From Shewanella putrefaciens (GTDB lineage Bacteria > Pseudomonadota > Gammaproteobacteria > Enterobacterales > Shewanellaceae): a stretch of DNA of 64,000 nucleotides. Positions 8,901-18,015 of this stretch are shown here, in pieces (the first letter of the stretch is position 1; the number at the start of each line of letters is the position of its first letter). The stretch covers positions 4,322,331 through 4,386,330 of the forward strand of contig NZ_CP066370.1 in the NCBI RefSeq assembly GCF_016406325.1, written 5' to 3'. Under the pieces are notes generated by a model. That model saw only the letters and a program-made list of their open reading frames with translations, had not been told where the DNA came from and made no database searches. The position numbers and the translations under genes were made by a program.

Positions 8901-9590
8901 ATGGCCTACAAAGTGTTAGTGGTGGATGATGAAGCGCAAATCCACACATTTATGCGAATATCCTTAGAAGCAGAAGGCTTTGAATATATTGGCGCATCAT
9001 CCATAACCACAGCCCTTGCCCAATATCGGGGACAGCAACCACACATATTGATACTCGACCTTGGATTACCGGATGGTGATGGTATTGAGCTACTACAAAC
9101 CCTAAGGCGAAACGACAAAATCCCCGTATTGGTGTTAACTGCCCGCGATCAAGAGGAAGAGAAAATTCGCCTATTAGACGCTGGCGCCAATGACTATCTC
9201 AGCAAGCCTTTTGGGATAAGAGAATTAATTGCCCGTATCAAAGTATTAGTCCGCGATTTAGTGGACGAGTCATCTTTAAGTGATGTGCTGCACTTTGCCA
9301 CACTTAAGCTACAAAAAAGCACCCACCAGCTTTGGATCAATAAGCAAGAAATCGCTTTGACCAAAAAGGAATTCGCCCTGATGGAGACCTTAATGTCTCA
9401 CCCTGGTCAGTTAGTCAAGCAAACTGTATTACTGCAAAAAATTTGGGGCGAAACCCATCAAGAAGACAGTCACTATCTGCGGATTTTAGTCAGCCAGTTA
9501 CGCAAAAAACTCAATGACAATAACGAGCAGCAACTGATTAAAACAGAAGCGGGTTTAGGTTACCGCTTAACAGACATCAATCAGCAGTAA
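8901..9590 (+). CDS. KdpE-like response regulator
   Basis: The 229-residue OmpR/PhoB-type regulator has a receiver domain with acidic pocket D-D-E, phospho-acceptor Asp in L-I-L-D-L-G-L-P, the conserved T (L-T-A-R) and Lys (S-K-P-F), and a C-terminal winged helix. The region W-G-E-T-H-Q-E-D-S-H-Y-L-R-I closely follows KdpE. Its ATG abuts the kinase stop codon. It probably controls the two potassium-uptake genes that follow 42 bases downstream, since no kdpFABC genes are present in the window. Confidence 0.88.
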   Translation: MAYKVLVVDDEAQIHTFMRISLEAEGFEYIGASSITTALAQYRGQQPHILILDLGLPDGDGIELLQTLRRNDKIPVLVLTARDQEEEKIRLLDAGANDYLSKPFGIRELIARIKVLVRDLVDESSLSDVLHFATLKLQKSTHQLWINKQEIALTKKEFALMETLMSHPGQLVKQTVLLQKIWGETHQEDSHYLRILVSQLRKKLNDNNEQQLIKTEAGLGYRLTDINQQ

Positions 9591-9632
9591 GCGTTCTCAT
9601 CATCACAAAAGCAAACATAAAAGGATATTTGT

Positions 9633-10331
9633 ATGGCGCATTTTACCGTTATTGGTTTAGGGCGATTTGGCGTTGCAGCCAGCCTTGAATTGATCCACTT
9701 AGGCCACACGGTCACAGGAGTCGACAGTGACCCTAAAATGGTTGAAAAATATGTAGAGAACCTAACTGAAGCCGTGATTTGCGACTGTTCCGATGAGGCA
9801 TCGCTGCGTGAGCTTGACCTCAACAACAGCGAAGCCGTACTTGTCGCTATCGGTGAGGATATGCAATCCAGCCTACTATGCACCTTGGCGCTTAAGAATC
9901 TGGGTGTGCAAACCATTTGGGTCAAGGCTAGCACTAAAGCGCATCACACTATCGTGTCAAAACTCGGCGTTGCACGCATCATTCACCCTGAAGAAGAAAT
10001 GGGGATACGTGTCGCTCAGTCGCTCAATTATCCTATGGTCAATAACTTTCTCGCCATTGGTGATGGACTATATATTGTTGAAATTCATATTAAACCCCAC
10101 CTAGATAAAACCACCGTTGCCCAACTTCTTGGCTCAGTTCAAGATGGTTTTAGTGATGAATTAACCAATATAAAGCGCAACCCTAAAGGTAAAGTTGCAG
10201 CCATTATGGTTAAACGTGATTTAGCGGTATTTAGCAAGATCGATGGTAGTTTTGTGTTGCAAGCTAACGATGCATTGTTGCTATGTGGTAGCCGTAGCGA
10301 GCTTAAATATCTCGCACCAAGGTTGGTGTAA
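9633..10331 (+). CDS. ktrA: Trk/Ktr potassium uptake NAD-binding regulatory subunit (KtrA-like)
   Basis: The 232-residue protein has an RCK_N Rossmann domain opening with the dinucleotide-binding G-L-G-R-F-G and an acidic V-D-S-D at the end of strand 2, then an RCK_C domain (about 140-225). One RCK module of this size corresponds to KtrA (TrkA of enterobacteria has two). KtrA forms an octameric ring under the KtrB dimer and gates potassium uptake through ATP/ADP or NAD(H) binding. AAAGGA precedes the ATG at good spacing. The ktrB gene begins at its very end. Confidence 0.87.
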   Translation: MAHFTVIGLGRFGVAASLELIHLGHTVTGVDSDPKMVEKYVENLTEAVICDCSDEASLRELDLNNSEAVLVAIGEDMQSSLLCTLALKNLGVQTIWVKASTKAHHTIVSKLGVARIIHPEEEMGIRVAQSLNYPMVNNFLAIGDGLYIVEIHIKPHLDKTTVAQLLGSVQDGFSDELTNIKRNPKGKVAAIMVKRDLAVFSKIDGSFVLQANDALLLCGSRSELKYLAPRLV

Positions 10332-10356
10332 GGTGGTTCAATGGCATCCCTCCATC

Positions 10357-11697
10357 ATGGCAATAGAACATCATCCAAGGTCGGATAGAAAACTGTTCGG
10401 TGCGCCACCCTTTATTTTAAGCGTGAGCTTTGCACTACTGATCATCCTTGGTACTTGCTTACTGAAACTGCCAATAGCAACCGAAGTCCCTATTACTTGG
10501 TTACAAAGTCTTTTCACTGCAACCTCGGCGGTCACAGTGACTGGGCTAGTCGTTGTCGACACAGGGACAGTATTTACGCCATTTGGCCAAATCGTCATCG
10601 CGCTATTAATCCAATGCGGCGGGCTGGGGCTGATGACCTTTGCGATTGTTACCCTTATCGCCCTTGGCGGTAAGATTGGCTTTTTACAGCAAACCGTCGC
10701 AAAAGAGGCTTTTAATCAAACCGATACTTCAACATTAGTCTCGACTGCTAAGGCCGTATTACTGTTTTCGCTCTTGGTAGAAGCCATAGGCATGTTGATT
10801 TTATCAGTGCATTGGAGCCATGAACTCGGTTGGCAAACCAGCTTATTCCACGGTTTTTTCTATACGATTAGCGCCTTTAATAACGCAGGTTTTGCCCTCA
10901 GTGCCGACAGCTTAATGCCCTATGTGGCCGATCCTGTAATTAACCTCACCATCACAGGTTTATTTATTATTGGCGGTTTAGGGTTTTCAGTCTGGATTGA
11001 CCTTCGCCGCAATAAATGTTGGTCGAAATTGACCGTCTACAGCCGAATGATGATTACAGGCACCATACTGATCAATGCCGTAGCAGTGATTGCTATTTAC
11101 CTGATTGAGTACAACAACCCCAATACTCTCGCGCCCTTAAGCGAACTCGGTAAATGGTTAGCCTCTTGGTTTCAAGCCGTTACCCCTCGCACTGCTGGCT
11201 TTAATACCTTAGCCATTGACCAGCTCGAAGATGGCTCAACACTACTTATGCTGGTATTGATGTTTATCGGCGGTGGCTCTCTCAGTACCGCCAGCGGGAT
11301 TAAGGTAGTCACTTTTATGGTGTTGATTTTGGCAACTTATGGCTACTTGCGCCGTGATGAAGCTGTCTACGTGTTTAAGCGGGAAATTCCCAAAGACACC
11401 ATTAGTAAGGCCTTAGCCCTTACCATGATCTCCATTGGCGTCACTTGGCTCGCTATTTTTGCTTTAGTGTTAACTGAAAAAGCGCCGCTAGTCGATATTG
11501 TATTTGAAGCGGTTTCAGCACTGGGCACTGTCGGTTTATCACGCGGTTTAACAGGGAGTCTTTCAGATATGGGCCTAGGGATCATTATCTTTATGATGTA
11601 TATGGGACGTCTAGGCCCACTGATGCTGGCCTACTTCCTTGCCAACCCAAGAGTGAAAAAATTACGCTATGCAGAAACCAAATTGGCGATTGGGTAA
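10357..11697 (+). CDS. ktrB: Trk/Ktr potassium uptake membrane subunit (KtrB-like)
   Basis: KtrB is the membrane-spanning part of a sodium-dependent potassium transporter with four pore-like repeats. Here the selectivity-filter motifs appear as A-V-T-V-T-G-L, F-N-N-A-G-F, T-A-G-F-N-T and L-G-T-V-G-L-S, and there are eight to ten membrane segments over about 446 residues. The frame is open upstream into ktrA; a GTG at 10333 (just after the ktrA stop) is an alternative start, while the ATG at 10357 is taken here as the conservative choice. It closes the kinase-regulator-ktrA-ktrB operon. Confidence 0.85.
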   Translation: MAIEHHPRSDRKLFGAPPFILSVSFALLIILGTCLLKLPIATEVPITWLQSLFTATSAVTVTGLVVVDTGTVFTPFGQIVIALLIQCGGLGLMTFAIVTLIALGGKIGFLQQTVAKEAFNQTDTSTLVSTAKAVLLFSLLVEAIGMLILSVHWSHELGWQTSLFHGFFYTISAFNNAGFALSADSLMPYVADPVINLTITGLFIIGGLGFSVWIDLRRNKCWSKLTVYSRMMITGTILINAVAVIAIYLIEYNNPNTLAPLSELGKWLASWFQAVTPRTAGFNTLAIDQLEDGSTLLMLVLMFIGGGSLSTASGIKVVTFMVLILATYGYLRRDEAVYVFKREIPKDTISKALALTMISIGVTWLAIFALVLTEKAPLVDIVFEAVSALGTVGLSRGLTGSLSDMGLGIIIFMMYMGRLGPLMLAYFLANPRVKKLRYAETKLAIG

Positions 11698-11820
11698 CTG
11701 AAGGTGAAGACGCTATCTCTGTTGTCAGCAATATCATCAAACTCTAAACCTTCTTGACTGAGTAAAAGAATACAGAACAATAATGTTGATGTATCAACAA
11801 ACCATTACATTGTGAAAATA

Positions 11821-11860
11821 GGAGTGCTCACTATATGCTTAAGCACTGATAGTGAGCTCC
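11821..11860 (+). terminator. hairpin after ktrB
   Basis: GGAG and CTCACTAT (separated by a TG bulge) pair with ATAGTGAGCTCC; the 14-base loop contains GCTTAAGC. It is followed by only TTTAC, so it is a likely operon end but not a textbook terminator. The rest of 11698-11820 shows nothing recognisable. Confidence 0.45.
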
Positions 11861-11942
11861 TTTACACAGGCCCAATAGTAGAATAACAAAAGAAAAATGG
11901 GCCAATATCGCCATATGCCAAAATCAAATCATGCCAGAAGCT

Positions 11943-11963
11943 GATAGGTTAAGTTTACCTATC
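11943..11963. repeat. short inverted repeat before the GNAT gene
   Basis: GATAGGT and ACCTATC form a perfect 7-bp inverted repeat with a 7-base spacer, ending 34 bases before the GNAT start codon. It could be an operator or a leader hairpin. Confidence 0.35.
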
Positions 11964-11997
11964 AAGTGAAACCGAGGTAGGTAGGAAGTATCACAAC

Positions 11998-12462
11998 ATG
12001 AGTAAAATTGAATATCTATTTTTTGATCAAGTAAAGCCTGAAGATTTCATATCTATTATCAATGAAGACTCTCTAAGAATACATCTGATAGAACATCCAT
12101 ATTTTGATGCCACCAGCGTTAGAGTATGGATGGAGGATAAAATTAAGCTCGATGCAACAAATGGTTGTCGTATACGTGCCGTTTATATAGATGGGATGTT
12201 AGCTGGTTGGTGCGGAATTCAACCAGATGATAATGGCTTTGAATTAGCGATTGTTATCGCTAAGAGATTTTGGGGGTTTGGTATATCTATTTTCAAAACG
12301 CTGATTTGTTGGGCGAGAGAACTAGGACATAAAGAAGTCATATTTCATCTACTTGACAGTAGGCCTGCTTATAAAACACTCAACAAAATAGCGATGAAAG
12401 TTCATAAAACCGAGCTAGCTGGTAGGTATTTTACAACATACCATATTCCTGTGAGTCAATAA
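11998..12462 (+). CDS. GNAT family N-acetyltransferase
   Basis: This 154-residue protein has a GNAT-like layout: beta strands I-R-A-V-Y-I-D-G-M-L-A-G-W-C-G-I and E-L-A-I-V-I-A, then an acetyl-CoA-loop-like region R-F-W-G-F-G-I, a helix, and a C-terminal strand region. The acceptor substrate cannot be read from sequence. AGGAAG lies upstream of the ATG. The gene is clearly more AT-rich than its neighbours, uses many ATA and AGA codons, and stands alone between two unrelated operons, so it may have been acquired. Confidence 0.72.
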   Translation: MSKIEYLFFDQVKPEDFISIINEDSLRIHLIEHPYFDATSVRVWMEDKIKLDATNGCRIRAVYIDGMLAGWCGIQPDDNGFELAIVIAKRFWGFGISIFKTLICWARELGHKEVIFHLLDSRPAYKTLNKIAMKVHKTELAGRYFTTYHIPVSQ

Positions 12463-12535
12463 CGCACATAAATACCAGACTTTTCCATTAGCCCTAAATT
12501 GCTCTGTTTTTGTCACAAGCCGAGAAAGCTGATTT

Positions 12536-13720
12536 TTACACTACTTGCCCTGCTGCAACGCCGGAGGCCCAAGACCATTGGAAATTAAACCCGCCTAACC
12601 AACCACTTACATCCATCACTTCACCGATAAAGTAGAGTCCAGGCACTTTGCTAGCTTCCATGGTTTTGGAGGAGAGTTCATGGGTATCCACACCGCCTAA
12701 CGTCACTTCGGCGGTGCGGTAGCCTTCGGTGCCATTCATTAATACTGTCCAGCGGTGCAGATCGTCGACCAGCTTAGCGCGCTCTGCATGCATAAGCTGA
12801 TTTAAGGCTTTGTTTAATAACGCCTCATCGAATAACACTTCCACCAGCCGCTTAGGTAACCACTGGCTTAAGGTATTACGTAGACTCTGCTTTGGATGTG
12901 CTGCCAATTGTTGCTCTAGCGTCTGCGCCAAATCCATATTGGGTAATAGATTTATCTCTATGGTTTCGCCCGCTTTCCAATAGTTGGAAATCTGCAAAAT
13001 CGCGGGGCCAGATAAGCCGCGATGGGTGAATAGCAGAGCTTCACTAAAGCTAGTGCCGTCTTTGGCGGTAATGCGGCTAGGTACGGCTATGCCCGATAAG
13101 GGCTCGAAACGAATTTTATCTTCACTGTGCCAGGTAAAAGGTACTAGCCCTGCGTGGGTTGGTAATACTTTGAGGCCAAATTGCTCGGCCAGTTGATAAC
13201 CATAAGGCGTGGCGCCGAGTTTGGGCATAGATAAGCCGCCAGTAGCAACCACCAATGAATCGCAACTTAACTCGCCATTAGAAGTGTTAAGCTCAAAGCG
13301 CCCAACTTCGGTCTTTTTAACGGCCAGAATATCGGTGCGCAGCTTTATACTCACACCTGCCCATTCGCATTCAGTCAGCAGCATAGTGACAATTTCTTTG
13401 GCCGAGTCATTACAGAATAGCTGGCCATGATCGCGCTCGTGGTATTCAATGCCGTGGCGCTCAACCAGTTCGATAAACTGCAGTGAGGGATAACGCGCAA
13501 GTGCCGATTTTACAAAGTGCGGATTGCTACAGATAAAGTTAGCGGGCTCAACTTTAAGGTTAGTGAAGTTACAACGGCCGCCACCGCTAATGAGGATTTT
13601 ACGCCCCGCTTGCTTGGCGTTATCGAGTACGAGTACATCACGGCCTCGGTAACCCGCTGTTGCTGCACACATCAATCCCGCGGCACCGGCTCCGATAATA
13701 ATCACATCATGATGTTTCAC
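12536..13720 (-). CDS. BaiN/HI0933-type NAD(P)/FAD-dependent oxidoreductase
   Basis: The 394-residue flavoprotein opens with the FAD-binding D-V-I-I-I-G-A-G-A-A-G-L and has the family hallmarks K-I-L-I-S-G-G-G-R-C-N-F-T-N, V-A-T-G-G-L-S-M-P-K-L-G and a C-terminal G-G-F-N-F-Q-W-S-W-A-S-G, as in HI0933/YhiN proteins. BaiN relatives reduce bile-acid intermediates, but the role in proteobacteria is not settled. The frame runs open to 14164, yet the GTG at 13720 has TGGAG 7 bases upstream and gives the normal family length; the upstream extension reads through the hairpin array and has no homology I recognise. Confidence 0.88.
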   Translation of the reverse strand: MKHHDVIIIGAGAAGLMCAATAGYRGRDVLVLDNAKQAGRKILISGGGRCNFTNLKVEPANFICSNPHFVKSALARYPSLQFIELVERHGIEYHERDHGQLFCNDSAKEIVTMLLTECEWAGVSIKLRTDILAVKKTEVGRFELNTSNGELSCDSLVVATGGLSMPKLGATPYGYQLAEQFGLKVLPTHAGLVPFTWHSEDKIRFEPLSGIAVPSRITAKDGTSFSEALLFTHRGLSGPAILQISNYWKAGETIEINLLPNMDLAQTLEQQLAAHPKQSLRNTLSQWLPKRLVEVLFDEALLNKALNQLMHAERAKLVDDLHRWTVLMNGTEGYRTAEVTLGGVDTHELSSKTMEASKVPGLYFIGEVMDVSGWLGGFNFQWSWASGVAAGQVV

Positions 13721-13764
13721 ACTCGTACTCCAGTCGATAAATTGATTGCAATTGGCAAGCCACA

Positions 13765-13925
13765 ACCCCTCTTTCATCATCAACCCTTTATGGATAAAGG
13801 CTATGGCGATCGGACATAAATCCCCTCTTTCACCATCTGACCTCCAAGGATGGAGGAAATGCCCGTCTGATGTCAGGAACATCAAGGACCCTGGTGACCG
13901 GGGATACATCTTGCACACCAGAAGT
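13765..13925. repeat. array of small hairpins, including an imperfect 37-base direct repeat
   Basis: Two copies of CCCCTCTTTCAYCATC (about 13766 and 13817) are each followed by a hairpin: CCTTTA-TGGA-TAAAGG and CCTCCA-AGGA-TGGAGG. The stems differ by compensatory changes. Further hairpins follow: GATGT-CAGGA-ACATC and CCCTGG-TGA-CCGGGG. Several loops read GGA on the plus strand. The stretch lies between the BaiN-type gene and gpsA and belongs to no recognised gene. Confidence 0.6.
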
Positions 13926-13934
13926 CCGTGCATA

Positions 13935-13962
13935 AAAAAGGGCGCTATTTTAGCACCCTTTC
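13935..13962 (-). terminator. rho-independent terminator after gpsA
   Basis: On the minus strand GGGTGCTA pairs with TAGCGCCC (one G-T wobble) around a short AAA loop and is followed by TTTTTTATG. It lies about 33 bases beyond the gpsA stop. Confidence 0.8.
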
Positions 13963-13994
13963 GACGAACCGCTATTACCTCGTAATAAATACAC

Positions 13995-15011
13995 TTACTG
14001 GGTTGGCGTTTCTGATTTTTTCTCTCTGCCGAGCAGTTCTTTTGCGGCATCAACCGGTGATTTACCTTGATACAAAACTTGGTAAATCTGCTCAGTGATC
14101 GGCATTTCAACACCAAGGCGTTTCGCCAGAGTAAACACTTCTTTAGTATTGCGATAACCTTCAACCACTTGGCCGATCTCAGCCTGTGCAGTCATCACAT
14201 CACAGCCTTTACCTAAGGCTAAACCAAAGCGGCGGTTACGGGATTGGTTGTCGGTACAGGTCAACACTAAGTCGCCTAACCCAGCCATGCCCATAAAAGT
14301 AGCTGTACTGGCGCCAAGGGCTTCGCCTAAGCGCGTTAGTTCGACTAGACCACGGGTGATTAAGGCCGTTCTAGCATTAGCACCAAAGCCAATGCCGTCA
14401 GACATACCTGCACCAATGGCGATCACGTTCTTTACCGCGCCGCCAAGTTGCAACCCCGTAAAGTCATCATTGGCGTAAACCCGCAAGCGTTTTGGGCTGT
14501 GCAGCAATTCCACTAAATCTTCAGTAAACTGTGGACAGGTTCCTGCAACCGAAATCGCCGTAGGTAAACCCATAGCAAGTTCTTTAGCAAAGGTTGGCCC
14601 AGATAATACCGCTAGCGGATATTGTTCGCCCAATACATCACGGGCTACATCTTGCAGTAAACGTCCCGTTTCAGGCTCAAGTCCTTTAGTTGCCCACACG
14701 ATACGCGCATCGCTACGCAATAACGGTTTCGCTTGCTCAAGCACAGTACCAAACACATGGCTTGGCACGACCACTAACACATTGTTACTGGCGGCTAAGG
14801 CTTTGGCTAAATCGGCTTCGATCTGTAAACAGTCTGGAAACGCAATATCAGGCAAAAAAGCTTGGTTGCACTTGTCTTGTGCGAGCGTTTGCATGTGGAC
14901 AGGATCGTGTCCCCACAACAAGGTCTTATGACCATTGCTGGCTAAAGAAATGGCAAGGGCGGTGCCATATGAGCCCGCCCCTAATACCGTGATATCGGCA
15001 GAGTTTTTCAT
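13995..15011 (-). CDS. gpsA: glycerol-3-phosphate dehydrogenase [NAD(P)+]
   Basis: GpsA reduces dihydroxyacetone phosphate to sn-glycerol-3-phosphate, the backbone of phospholipids, in the cytoplasm. The 338-residue product has the N-terminal dinucleotide-binding G-A-G-S-Y-G-T-A, the central A-T-K-G-L-E and L-S-G-P-T-F-A-K-E motifs including the catalytic Lys region G-A-V-K-N-V, and the R-N-R-R-F-G motif. The frame extends upstream into secB, but the ATG at 15011, four bases after the secB stop, gives the expected length. It is in an operon with secB, as in E. coli. Confidence 0.96.
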   Translation of the reverse strand: MKNSADITVLGAGSYGTALAISLASNGHKTLLWGHDPVHMQTLAQDKCNQAFLPDIAFPDCLQIEADLAKALAASNNVLVVVPSHVFGTVLEQAKPLLRSDARIVWATKGLEPETGRLLQDVARDVLGEQYPLAVLSGPTFAKELAMGLPTAISVAGTCPQFTEDLVELLHSPKRLRVYANDDFTGLQLGGAVKNVIAIGAGMSDGIGFGANARTALITRGLVELTRLGEALGASTATFMGMAGLGDLVLTCTDNQSRNRRFGLALGKGCDVMTAQAEIGQVVEGYRNTKEVFTLAKRLGVEMPITEQIYQVLYQGKSPVDAAKELLGREKKSETPTQ

Positions 15012-15015
15012 GTAA

Positions 15016-15501
15016 TTAAGCGTTTGCTTCTTCGGCTGCGGGGGCAGTCGCAGCGGCTTGACGTTGTTGCACATATTGCGCGAACAAAGCATCAAAGTTT
15101 ACAGGTGCAAGATTCAGTTGTGGGAAAGTACCACGACCTACTAAGCTGCCTACCGCTTCGCGAGCATATGGGAATAGAATGTTAGGGCAGTATGCACCTA
15201 AGGAGTGCGCCAATTGTGGCTCAGTTAAACCAGAAATAGAGAAGATACCCGCCTGTTGTACTTCACACAGGAATGCGGTTTCGCCGCCATTTTGTGCAGT
15301 TACAGTCAAAGACAGAACCACTTCATACACATCATCAGCTAATTTAGCACTGCGTGTATCTAAATCTAACTTCACTTCTGGATTCCATTCTTTTTGGAAT
15401 ACCGCTGGGCTGTTAGGTGTTTCAAAAGACACATCTTTCGTGTAAACACGTTGGATGTTGAATTGTGGGGCTTGTTGTTCGTTGTTTGCTACTTCAGCCA
15501 T
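15016..15501 (-). CDS. secB: protein-export chaperone SecB
   Basis: SecB is a tetrameric cytoplasmic chaperone that keeps precursors unfolded and delivers them to SecA. The 161-residue product has the conserved core ([15 protein letters not shown], then [11 protein letters not shown]) and the acidic, Ala-rich C-terminal tail. GGAAAT precedes the ATG. It sits just upstream of gpsA, as in E. coli, although the grxC gene usually found before secB there is missing. Confidence 0.97.
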   Translation of the reverse strand: MAEVANNEQQAPQFNIQRVYTKDVSFETPNSPAVFQKEWNPEVKLDLDTRSAKLADDVYEVVLSLTVTAQNGGETAFLCEVQQAGIFSISGLTEPQLAHSLGAYCPNILFPYAREAVGSLVGRGTFPQLNLAPVNFDALFAQYVQQRQAAATAPAAEEANA

Positions 15502-15529
15502 AATTTCCTACCTATCCTATCAATGTTAT

Positions 15530-15553
15530 GCCAGCTTTTCGTTGAAGGCTGGC
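15530..15553. repeat. inverted repeat in the secB leader
   Basis: GCCAGC and GCTGGC, extended by three weaker pairs, form a hairpin 29 bases before the secB start. The 258-base gap between the rhodanese stop and secB otherwise holds no gene I can see. It may be the end of the rhodanese transcript or a leader structure of secB. Confidence 0.4.
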
Positions 15554-15759
15554 TTATATGTCTATTTAGCTCGGGCTTTGCGACTTAAGGCCAATCTTAG
15601 ATCCCAGTGCCATCCCAATATTTAACCCTAAAGTGCATCTTTCAAAACTTAATTAAAGCCCTTAGCGACCACAGGATCAGTATGCCAAACAATGATGACT
15701 CCTATTGCTACCATGGCAAGATGGCCTTTGTAGCACAAATCATAACTGCCGCCGACAAC

Positions 15760-16194
15760 TTATCTTTTGCTTTTTGAAACAGGCATATTAGCTGCCTGCC
15801 ATTCACCCATACCACCTTTTAAGTTATACAGATTTTCAAAACCCTGTTTACTTAAAAGCTGAGCCGCTTGAGACGAGGTCATGCCAGCATTGCATACAAG
15901 TATAATGGGACTGGCTTTAAACTTTTCAAGTGCCGAAGTCTGATTATTTTTGATATCCGCGAGCGTAACGTTAAGTGCATCAACAATATGGCCCTTACGG
16001 AACTCATCGCTTGAACGCACATCAACCACTTTGGCATCCTGTCTGTTCACCATAATGGTTAACTCTTGATGACTAATATTTTTGATTTTCGAAAAGCTCG
16101 ATTTGATGACACTTATCACGAGTACAACAAATAATCCCACCCAAGCAAGACTTAACATAGAGTGAGCTTTAAAAAATTCGATATATTCTTGCAT
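15760..16194 (-). CDS. membrane-anchored rhodanese-like protein (YibN-like)
   Basis: The 144-residue product has an N-terminal membrane helix (about 15-32) and a single rhodanese domain with active-site Cys in V-C-N-A-G-M-T-S and the family motif V-D-V-R-S-S-D-E-F-x-x-G-H-I. Homologues (YibN) sit beside secB-gpsA in enterobacteria. Function is unproven, with a link to membrane protein insertion or sulfur transfer suggested by context only. The frame extends upstream to 16278; the ATG at 16194 is chosen because the product then starts M-Q-E-Y-I as YibN proteins do. Confidence 0.85.
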   Translation of the reverse strand: MQEYIEFFKAHSMLSLAWVGLFVVLVISVIKSSFSKIKNISHQELTIMVNRQDAKVVDVRSSDEFRKGHIVDALNVTLADIKNNQTSALEKFKASPIILVCNAGMTSSQAAQLLSKQGFENLYNLKGGMGEWQAANMPVSKSKR

Positions 16195-16460
16195 GATTAC
16201 AGCCCGTATAAATGGCGAAAATTCAATAAGGGCACAGAGTATACCCATTGCCTTGGCAGATTGCAGCAGTTTAGTCACAGTTAGAGAACACAGTTTGAAC
16301 CTTGTAGCAAAGCGATTATCCGACCATTCGCCAATATTCTGCCTAATTAACGATTCGATGACCTTAATCTAGGTAAAGCGCTTTTTCGTACCCTGCTTAC
16401 GTAGTAATATTTAACCAATTTCAGATTTCTACCGCTTCTTCAAAACTTAAAGGTATCACC

Positions 16461-18005
16461 ATGACGATAACTAAACGTCCGATCGCGCTGTTGATCCTCG
16501 ATGGCTGGGGCTACCGTGAAAACACGCACATGAACGCGATTTTTCACGCCAAAACACCAGTACTCGACCGACTCAACGCTCAATATCCCCACGGTTTGAT
16601 TTCTGGCTCAGGCTTAGATGTAGGTTTGCCCGATGGTCAAATGGGCAACTCTGAAGTAGGCCATATCAATTTAGGCTCTGGCCGCATTGTCTATCAAGAG
16701 CTTACTCGCATCAGTAAAGCGATTAGCGACCATGAGTTTGAGACAAACCCAGCCCTGTGCGATGCCGTTGATTCGGCAATTAATGCTGGCGGCGCAGTAC
16801 ACATTATGGGCTTACTTTCTCCCGGTGGTGTACATAGCCATGAAGAGCATATCGAAGCCATGTGCCGCATGGCCGTTGCACGCGGTGCAACCAAGGTCTA
16901 TTTACACGCGTTCTTAGATGGCCGTGACACACCACCCCGCAGCGCTAAAGCTAGCTTGAGTCATTTTGATGATCTGTTTACTACATTAGGCCATGGCCGT
17001 GTCGCATCAATCATAGGCCGTTACTTTGCAATGGACCGTGATAACCGTTGGGATCGTGTATCCCAAGCCTATGAGTTAATCACCCAAGGTAAGGCTAAAT
17101 TCCAATACGATAACGCTGTGACGGCGTTAGAAGCCGCATATGCCCGTGATGAAAACGATGAGTTTGTGTCTTCATCGGCCATTACCGATGTCCATGGTAA
17201 AGTAGCAACACTACAGGATGGCGACGCACTAATATTTATGAACTTCCGCGCTGACCGCGCCCGCCAAATCACCCGTAGCTTTATTCACCCAGACTTCGAT
17301 GGTTTCGAACGCGCAGTTGTGCCTAAAATGCACTTTGTCACCCTCACTGAGTACGCTGGCGACATAACGGCACCTATCGCTTATCCATCCGAAAACTTAG
17401 TGAATACTTTAGGTGAAGTACTGCAAAATCGTGGTCGTACTCAGCTACGGATCTCTGAAACAGAAAAGTATGCCCATGTCACTTTCTTCTTCAACGGCGG
17501 TAAAGAAGAACCATTTGAGGGCGAAGATCGCATCCTAATCAATTCACCTAAAGTGGCAACTTACGATCTACAACCAGAGATGAGTTCAACCGAGCTGACC
17601 GATAAGTTAGTTGCAGCAATTGAATCAACAAAATACGATGTGATCATCTGTAACTACCCCAATGGCGATATGGTTGGCCACACGGGTAACTTCGATGCCG
17701 CAGTCAAAGCCTGTGAAGCGGTTGATACTTGTATTGGCCGCGTTGTCGAAGCACTGGCTAAAGTGGGTGGTGAATGTATTATTACCGCCGACCACGGTAA
17801 CGCAGAGCAAATGACTGACGAAACCACAGGTCAAGCCCATACTGCCCACACCAGTGAACTGGTGCCTTTTATCTTTGTTGGACGCGATGCGACTATAGAT
17901 AAAGGTGGTAAACTCAGCGATGTCGCACCGACCATCTTGCAGTTAATTGGTGAAACTATTCCTGCAGAGATGACGGGCAAACCCTTAATCCACATTAAAG
18001 AGTAA
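16461..18005 (+). CDS. gpmI: 2,3-bisphosphoglycerate-independent phosphoglycerate mutase
   Basis: This enzyme interconverts 3- and 2-phosphoglycerate in glycolysis using two manganese ions. The 514-residue product shows the alkaline-phosphatase-fold metal site I-L-D-G-W-G, the phosphoserine motif M-G-N-S-E-V-G-H, the D-G-R-D-T-P-P loop and the second metal cluster with [12 protein letters not shown] and T-A-D-H-G-N-A-E. It is the first gene of a run with envC, a protease and a polysaccharide deacetylase, an order also seen for gpmM-envC-yibQ in E. coli. Confidence 0.97.
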   Translation: MTITKRPIALLILDGWGYRENTHMNAIFHAKTPVLDRLNAQYPHGLISGSGLDVGLPDGQMGNSEVGHINLGSGRIVYQELTRISKAISDHEFETNPALCDAVDSAINAGGAVHIMGLLSPGGVHSHEEHIEAMCRMAVARGATKVYLHAFLDGRDTPPRSAKASLSHFDDLFTTLGHGRVASIIGRYFAMDRDNRWDRVSQAYELITQGKAKFQYDNAVTALEAAYARDENDEFVSSSAITDVHGKVATLQDGDALIFMNFRADRARQITRSFIHPDFDGFERAVVPKMHFVTLTEYAGDITAPIAYPSENLVNTLGEVLQNRGRTQLRISETEKYAHVTFFFNGGKEEPFEGEDRILINSPKVATYDLQPEMSSTELTDKLVAAIESTKYDVIICNYPNGDMVGHTGNFDAAVKACEAVDTCIGRVVEALAKVGGECIITADHGNAEQMTDETTGQAHTAHTSELVPFIFVGRDATIDKGGKLSDVAPTILQLIGETIPAEMTGKPLIHIKE

Positions 18006-18015
18006 TTGTTACCTA

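Noticed and set aside
13721..14164. N-terminal extension of the BaiN-type gene by about 148 codons
   Set aside because: It would overlap the gpsA 3' end and read through a terminator and hairpins. The GTG at 13720 has a good ribosome binding site and gives the family length.
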